11,753 bases of DNA from Baffinella frigidus (taxonomy: Eukaryota; Cryptophyceae; Cryptomonadales; Baffinellaceae): positions 90,772 through 102,524 of the forward strand of contig MU646742.1 of assembly GCA_026770585.1 (NCBI GenBank), given 5' to 3'. Position numbers and translations under genes: made by a program. The notes under the pieces are model-generated. The model searched no databases and was not told where the DNA came from. It saw nothing but the letters and a program-made list of their open reading frames with translations. Shown in pieces: positions 11,673 through 11,753 of the stretch; within the stretch, counting starts at the first letter, position 1, and each line of letters starts with the position of its first letter.

Positions 11673-11753
11673 CCCTCCACCCTACACCCTACACCCTACA
11701 CCCTACACCCTATACCCTACTCCCTACACCCTACACCCTACACCCTACACCCT
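11673..11753. repeat. Telomere-like CCCTACA array
   Basis: About 11.5 units of CCCTACA run to the window edge, with single-base variants CCCTCCA, CCCTATA and CCCTACT. The G-rich strand (TGTAGGG) is on the minus strand, so the array points the wrong way for a right-hand chromosome end. It begins about 11 bp after exon 3. It may be an interstitial telomere-type repeat, a plain 7-bp minisatellite, or a contig joined in reverse. Confidence 0.85.

Noticed and set aside
11673-11753. True right-hand chromosome end
   Set aside because: The G-rich strand points inward, and the repeat directly follows an exon of a gene that must continue.

Overview
The window looks like a repeat-saturated stretch of a eukaryotic nuclear genome, probably a protist, an alga or another organism with a MITE-rich genome; the exact group cannot be read from the sequence. 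Reasons: the only convincing gene has spliceosomal GT-AG introns; there are microsatellites, minisatellites and many short foldback (inverted-repeat) elements; and there are no bacterial operons, Shine-Dalgarno-led ORFs, rRNA or tRNA genes. Nearly all ORFs of 60-240 codons are translations of simple repeats or of MITE arms and are not annotated as genes.

Layout. 1-1300: foldback elements of several families. 1340-1800: an inverted-repeat cluster around a 171-bp foldback. 1854-2430: a 24-bp minisatellite, then three copies of a GC-rich unit separated by TA/GATA microsatellites. 2555-4650: further foldbacks and a 21-bp minisatellite. 4734-5034: a broken relic of a family-B DNA polymerase (protein-primed, Polinton or virus-like type), split by a 174-bp inverted-repeat insertion. 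5072-6400: foldbacks and minisatellites. 6631-6720 (minus strand): a relic of a LINE-type reverse transcriptase. 6750-9640: dense foldbacks, tandem repeats and nested insertions. 9650-10140: degenerate GC-rich repeats.

10152-11661: the 5' part of a multi-exon gene for a PGAM5-like histidine phosphatase. I assembled it from three short exons with phase-1 introns in consensus frame; the rest lies beyond the window. Its second intron is full of hairpins, a dispersed repeat and a decayed duplicate of exon 3. The window ends in about 81 bases of a telomere-like CCCTACA repeat. Its C-rich strand is on the plus strand, the wrong way round for a right-hand chromosome end, and it lies just after exon 3, probably in an intron.

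Two general patterns stand out. Short conserved cores (an 11-bp dyad CCTACSGTAGG, and a TACTACAC...GTGTAGTA pair) recur inside foldbacks whose outer arms are unrelated. Several pairs of copies also preserve insertion or deletion events that can be read directly. No transposase is recognised, so the foldbacks appear non-autonomous.
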